The translations under genes were made by a program, and so were the position numbers. Below are positions 6,515 to 9,588 of a stretch of DNA of 9,588 nt, piece after piece. A model generated the notes under the pieces. The model did not search any database. It was given only the letters and a program-made list of their open reading frames with translations, and was not told where the DNA came from. Numbering within the stretch: the first letter of the stretch is position 1; the number at the start of each line of letters is the position of its first letter. Origin of the DNA: an uncultured Lachnospiraceae bacterium (GTDB lineage: Bacteria > Bacillota > Clostridia > Lachnospirales > Lachnospiraceae); assembly GCA_947651335.1 (NCBI GenBank), contig CANSYV010000034.1:1-9588 (forward strand), given 5' to 3'.

Positions 6515-7951
6515 ATGGCAAGAGAATATGAGACAGTCATCGGGTTGGAAGTACACGTGGAGCTGGCCACCAAGACAAAGATTTTCTGCGGCTGTTCCAC
6601 AGAATTCGGCGGTGAGCCCAATACCCACACCTGTCCGGTGTGCACCGGAATGCCAGGCTCCCTTCCTGTGCTGAATAAACAGGTGGTAGAGTACGCCATG
6701 GCTGTGGGTCTGGCTGCCAACTGCCAGATTCATCAGAAGTGTAAATTTGACCGGAAAAACTATTTTTACCCGGATAACCCTCAGAACTATCAGATTTCCC
6801 AGTTGTACCTGCCCATCTGCCACGACGGCTGGGTGGAGATTGAGACAGAAGACGGCAAGAAGAAAGTGGGCATCCACGAAATCCACATGGAGGAAGATGC
6901 AGGAAAGCTCATCCACGATGACTGGGAAGACTGCTCTTTGGTGGATTACAACAGAAGCGGGGTGCCTCTGATTGAGATTGTGTCGGAACCGGATATGCGC
7001 AGCGCCCAGGAGGTGATCGCTTATCTGGATAAACTGCGGACTATCATTCAGTATCTGGGAGCTTCTGACTGTAAGCTGCAGGAGGGTTCCATGAGGGCAG
7101 ACGTGAATCTGTCCGTGAGGGAAAAAGGCAGCGATACCTTTGGGACCCGTACAGAGATGAAGAACCTGAACTCTTTCAAGGCCATTGCCCGGGCCATTGA
7201 GGGAGAGCGGGAGCGCCAGATTGATCTGCTGGAGGACGGACAGGCTGTGGTTCAGGAGACCAGACGGTGGGACGACAACAAAGAGTGTTCCTATCCCATG
7301 CGTTCCAAAGAGGACGCCCAGGATTACCGGTATTTCCCAGACCCGGACCTGGTGCCTGTGATTATCAGCGATGAGTGGATTGCTGATATTAAGAGCCGCC
7401 AGCCGGAGCTGCGGACAGAGAAGCTGGAGCGTTATAAAAAGGAATTCGATATTCCTCAATACGATGCGGAAATCCTCACAAGTTCCAAGAAGCTGGCGGA
7501 TATTTTCGAGGCGTCCGCGGCCATCTGCCAGAAGCCGAAGAAAGTGTCCAACTGGCTTATGGGCGAGGCACTGCGCCTGCTGAAAGAGCATAACCAGGAG
7601 CCGGAAGACTTAAACTTTTCACCGGAAAATCTGGCAAAACTGATTCAGCTGGCCGATGAGGGAACCATCAATAATAAAGTGGCAAAGGAAGTATTTGAGA
7701 AAATCTACAGTGAGAATATAGACCCCAAACAGTATGTGGAAGAACACGGTCTGAAGTCTGTCAGTGACGAGGGCGCACTGCGCAGTGTCATTGAAGAAAT
7801 CGTGGCGGCCAATCCCCAGTCTGTGGAAGATTACAAAGGCGGGAAAAAGAAGGCCATCGGATTCTTGGTGGGACAGACCATGAAAGCCATGAAAGGGAAG
7901 GCTGATCCAGGGGCTGTGAATAAGATTCTTCAGGAAGTTTTGGAGAAGTAA
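6515..7951 (+). CDS. gatB: Asp-tRNA(Asn)/Glu-tRNA(Gln) amidotransferase subunit B
   Basis: tRNA-binding and kinase subunit of GatCAB: it activates the misacylated Glu-tRNAGln or Asp-tRNAAsn with ATP, then amidates it with ammonia from GatA. It has 478 residues, full length. N-terminal cradle domain with EYETVIGLEVHVEL (4-17) and a zinc-site set of cysteines Cys25, Cys27, Cys40 and Cys43 (FCGCS, then TCPVCTGMPG). Other signatures: FDRKNYFYPDNPQNYQISQ (78-96), SGVPLIEIVSEPDMRS (148-163), MRADVNLSVR (193-202), GTRTEMKNLNSF (210-221) and YRYFPDPDL (271-279). The helical and YqeY-like tail (about 310-478) contains GTINNKVAKEVFEKI (383-397) and GGKKKAIGFLVGQTMKAMKG (442-461), the usual tRNA-elbow-binding region. 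AAGGAGG at 6500-6506 lies inside gatA. It is the last gene before the intrinsic terminator. Its presence implies that Gln-tRNA and/or Asn-tRNA is made by the indirect route. Confidence 0.97.
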   Translation: MAREYETVIGLEVHVELATKTKIFCGCSTEFGGEPNTHTCPVCTGMPGSLPVLNKQVVEYAMAVGLAANCQIHQKCKFDRKNYFYPDNPQNYQISQLYLPICHDGWVEIETEDGKKKVGIHEIHMEEDAGKLIHDDWEDCSLVDYNRSGVPLIEIVSEPDMRSAQEVIAYLDKLRTIIQYLGASDCKLQEGSMRADVNLSVREKGSDTFGTRTEMKNLNSFKAIARAIEGERERQIDLLEDGQAVVQETRRWDDNKECSYPMRSKEDAQDYRYFPDPDLVPVIISDEWIADIKSRQPELRTEKLERYKKEFDIPQYDAEILTSSKKLADIFEASAAICQKPKKVSNWLMGEALRLLKEHNQEPEDLNFSPENLAKLIQLADEGTINNKVAKEVFEKIYSENIDPKQYVEEHGLKSVSDEGALRSVIEEIVAANPQSVEDYKGGKKKAIGFLVGQTMKAMKGKADPGAVNKILQEVLEK

Positions 7952-7984
7952 AAAAATAATAAGGATATGATTATGTTATGGAGT

Positions 7985-8029
7985 GTTCTCGGAAATCCAG
8001 ATACAGGTGGGTTTCTGAGAATGCTTTTT
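7985..8029 (+). terminator. Intrinsic terminator after gatB
   Basis: Bases 7985-7998 pair with 8009-8022 over 14 positions (three are G-U), and A7999-T8008 can add one more pair. The loop is about eight to ten bases. GC and then five T residues (8025-8029) follow immediately, with a second T-rich stretch at 8033-8038. It lies 33 bp after the gatB stop and probably ends the glnA to gatB transcript. Any MATE expression from the operon promoter would need readthrough. Confidence 0.8.
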
Positions 8030-8057
8030 GCTATTTTTGTAGAGAGAGGGAGGAATT

Positions 8058-9398
8058 GTGGAGAGAAGACAATTTTTTAAGATGGTAGCCGCACTGGTTC
8101 TGCCTATCGCTATCCAGAATCTGATTAATGTGGGCGTGACTTCCGCGGATGTAATTATGCTGGGCAAAGTGGGGGAGACGGTTTTATCCGCATCTTCACT
8201 GGCCGGGCAGATTTATTTTATTATGACCCTGATTTTCTTTGGGCTTACCTCCGGGGCGGCGGTGCTCACAGCCCAGTATTGGGGAAAAGGGGATACCAGG
8301 ACCATTGAGAAGGTGCTGGGGATTTCCATGCGCATTGGGATTTTGACATCTATTGGCTTTACAGTGGCAGTACAGCTGGCGCCGGAATTGCTCATGAGGC
8401 TGTTTACCAATGAGCCGGAGGTGATTGAACAGGGAGTGAAGTACCTGAAAATTATCTCCTGTTCCTACATACTTTCCGGAATTACTATGGTGTATTTCAA
8501 TGTGATGCGCAGCGTGGAGAGAGTGGTGATAGCCACGGTCACTTACGGGATTTCCCTGGTGATCAATGTGATCTGCAATGCTGTATTTATATTCGGGCTT
8601 TTGGGGGCGCCGGTGATGGGAATCCGGGGCGCGGCTCTGGGGACGCTGATTGCCCGCATATTTGAGGTGTGTGTGGTGGCGGTTTACAGCTGGAGATTCA
8701 ATGATACGGTGCGGTTTCGCTGGAGAGATTTATTTGGGCGGGACCCTCTTTTGCACAAAGATTTCCTGAAGTATTCCATGCCGGTGATGTTCAATGAGCT
8801 GGCCTGGGGTGCAGGCATGGCGGCGATTACAGCCATTGTGGGACATCTGGGAAGCGCGGCGGTGGCGGCCCATTCTGTGGTGCAGGTGAGCCGTCAGCTG
8901 GCCATGGTGGTGAGTATGGGTGTGGCCGCAGCCGCGGCTGTGGTGTGCGGTAAGGCAATCGGGGAGGGCAAAGAAAATCTGGCAAGACTCTACGCCTCCA
9001 GATTCACCAAACTGGCAATGGGGCTGGGGGCAGCAGGCGGCGGGATGATTCTCATTGTATCCCCTGTGGCCAGGGCTCTTTTGAATCTGTCTGGCCAGGC
9101 AAGGTCTTATCTGGGATTTATGATGCTTGTGATGGCGGTTTTTGTTCTGTTTCAGTCAGTGAACTGTGTGTGGATTGTGGGAATTTTCCGTTCCGGCGGG
9201 GATACCAAATTCGGTCTCTATCTGGACGGGCTTTCTCTGTGGGGCGGGTCCATTCTGCTGGGGATTTTGTGCGGATTTGTTCTGCATATTCCCATGCCCT
9301 GGATCTATATTGTACTCTGCTGCGATGAACTGCTGAAAATGCCATTTGCCCTTCTGCGCTATCGTTCTTACCGCTGGCTGAGGAATGTGACCCGGTAA
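8058..9398 (+). CDS. MATE family multidrug/Na+ (or H+) efflux transporter
   Basis: Integral membrane protein of 446 residues, the usual MATE length, with about 12 predicted helices in two repeated halves. Each half opens with the family pattern: FFKMVAALVLPIAIQNLINVG (6-26) with SADVIMLGKVGE, and FLKYSMPVMFNELAWG (236-251) with AITAIVGHLG and AAHSVVQVSRQ. Other typical pieces are FGLTSGAAVLTAQYWGKGD (61-79), YFNVMRSV (146-153) and GIFRSGGDTKF (375-385). It exports organic cations or drugs using an ion gradient; the substrate cannot be told from sequence. The start is GTG at 8058: a stop codon lies in frame at 8040 and the first in-frame ATG (8082) would cut into the first conserved segment. 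GGGAGGA (8048-8054) is only three bases from the GTG, a short gap that suggests modest translation. No promoter is evident between the gatB terminator and this gene. A TetR-type regulator follows on the same strand. Confidence 0.93.
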   Translation: MERRQFFKMVAALVLPIAIQNLINVGVTSADVIMLGKVGETVLSASSLAGQIYFIMTLIFFGLTSGAAVLTAQYWGKGDTRTIEKVLGISMRIGILTSIGFTVAVQLAPELLMRLFTNEPEVIEQGVKYLKIISCSYILSGITMVYFNVMRSVERVVIATVTYGISLVINVICNAVFIFGLLGAPVMGIRGAALGTLIARIFEVCVVAVYSWRFNDTVRFRWRDLFGRDPLLHKDFLKYSMPVMFNELAWGAGMAAITAIVGHLGSAAVAAHSVVQVSRQLAMVVSMGVAAAAAVVCGKAIGEGKENLARLYASRFTKLAMGLGAAGGGMILIVSPVARALLNLSGQARSYLGFMMLVMAVFVLFQSVNCVWIVGIFRSGGDTKFGLYLDGLSLWGGSILLGILCGFVLHIPMPWIYIVLCCDELLKMPFALLRYRSYRWLRNVTR

Positions 9399-9437
9399 AA
9401 CGTGTTTGAAATAGCAGGAAGAAATAAATAACCGAAA

Positions 9438-9460
9438 GTCATTGACTTTAAGTCAGTGAC
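9438..9460. promoter_or_regulatory. Palindromic operator overlapping the TetR promoter -35
   Basis: A 23-bp inverted repeat with 11-bp arms around one central T. The arms GTCATTGACTT and AAGTCAGTGAC match at 10 of 11 positions, and the inner TGACTT-T-AAGTCA is perfect. It covers the -35 hexamer, where a bound dimer would block RNA polymerase. The position and symmetry fit autoregulation by the TetR-family protein encoded next. That link is inference. Confidence 0.7.
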
Positions 9461-9471
9461 TGTGATATACT
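9442..9471 (+). promoter_or_regulatory. Sigma-A promoter for the TetR-family gene
   Basis: TTGACT at 9442-9447, an 18-bp spacer, and TATACT at 9466-9471; each hexamer is five of six to consensus. It is followed by a strong ribosome binding site, AAAGGAGG (9478-9485), 11 bases before the ATG at 9497, giving a very short leader of about 20 nt. The rest of the gap after the MATE stop (9399-9437) shows no terminator hairpin. Confidence 0.75.
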
Positions 9472-9496
9472 GTTGCGAAAGGAGGAGCCGTATCAT

Positions 9497-9588
9497 ATGA
9501 CAAATCGTCAGATTGCAGCTGCTGAGACGAGAAAGACCTTTCTGGCAGACCAGCTCCTTTCCCGCCTCCAGTAATTTCTTTCTCGTCT
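9497..9588 (+). pseudogene. N-terminal fragment of a TetR-family regulator, interrupted by an inverted segment
   Basis: As written, the frame from ATG 9497 gives 25 codons, starting MTNRQIAAAETRK, and stops at TAA 9572-9574. The first 13 residues look like the start of a TetR/AcrR repressor. After AGACGAGAAAGA (9525-9536) the sequence reads on the wrong strand: the reverse complement of 9537-9588 begins with the same 12 bases and continues in frame as ETRKKLLEAGKELVCQKG, a typical first helix of the TetR HTH domain. The gene is therefore probably an intact TetR regulator in the organism, and the break is either an assembly fold-back or a real small inversion. With its own operator-bearing promoter it likely regulates itself and possibly the adjacent MATE gene. 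The stop is not evidence of gene decay. Confidence 0.8.
9525..9588. repeat. 12-bp inverted repeat bounding a strand-switched 40-bp segment at the window end
   Basis: AGACGAGAAAGA at 9525-9536 is the exact reverse complement of 9577-9588, and the right arm ends on the last base of the window. The 40 bases between them are in the opposite orientation to the TetR coding sequence (see the TetR fragment). This mirrors the 54-bp inverted repeat that begins on the first base of the window. Confidence 0.9.

Noticed and set aside
6161..7591. Long antisense open frame of 476 codons on the minus strand across gatA/gatB
   Set aside because: It is opposite two fully recognised genes with all their motifs. 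Its composition (rich in Leu, His, Pro, Gln) is typical of a mirrored high-GC-third-position frame, and there is no recognisable domain or ribosome binding site.
7978..8088. Second small frame (36 codons, MECSRK start) between gatB and MATE
   Set aside because: Very poor ribosome binding site context, Arg- and Cys-rich chance-like composition, and it overlaps both the terminator and the MATE start.

Overview
The window reads as chromosomal DNA from a Clostridia-class Firmicute, most likely a Lachnospiraceae-like gut anaerobe. Four things suggest this: strong AGGAGG-type ribosome binding sites; two near-consensus sigma-A promoters; a GSI-alpha glutamine synthetase next to an ANTAR regulator; and lysine/peptidoglycan synthesis by the DapL aminotransferase route together with GatCAB tRNA amidation. 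The coding part is moderately GC-rich and the first ~290 bases are clearly AT-rich. The family assignment is inference from protein resemblance, not a search.

Layout, left to right. Positions 1-199 are a perfect 54-bp inverted repeat around a 91-bp AT-rich spacer. A small XRE-type repressor follows (293-535). A consensus promoter overlapping the xre stop codon starts a roughly 167-nt leader that contains a 17-bp perfect hairpin and then a weak terminator-like hairpin with six T residues. Next is a compact run of seven same-strand genes: glnA (735-2066), an ANTAR-domain RNA-binding regulator (2081-2611), dapF (2652-3512), dapL (3505-4719), gatC (4732-5025), gatA (5036-6514) and gatB (6515-7951), closed by a good intrinsic terminator (7985-8029). 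A MATE-family efflux protein (8058-9398) follows. Last comes a sigma-A promoter with an embedded palindromic operator driving the first codons of a TetR-family regulator.

How the genes fit together. GlnA makes glutamine from glutamate and ammonia. GatCAB uses glutamine to amidate Glu-tRNAGln and/or Asp-tRNAAsn and releases glutamate. DapL uses glutamate as amino donor to make LL-diaminopimelate, and DapF converts that to the meso form. The seven-gene unit therefore clusters glutamine/glutamate-linked functions behind one leader, with an ANTAR protein (a family that typically controls termination in leader RNAs) encoded inside it. Control of that leader by this ANTAR protein is a hypothesis.

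Most notable observations. (1) The last 52 bases are on the wrong strand: their reverse complement continues the TetR reading frame exactly, so the window ends in a fold-back or small inversion between 12-bp inverted repeats. (2) The first 54 bases are likewise an exact reverse complement of 146-199. Because both window edges lie in inverted repeats, contig-end fold-back artefacts are the simplest explanation; real invertible DNA is the interesting alternative. (3) The glnA leader architecture. I found no CRISPR array, tRNA, rRNA, insertion sequence or defence system, and no clear new biological system.
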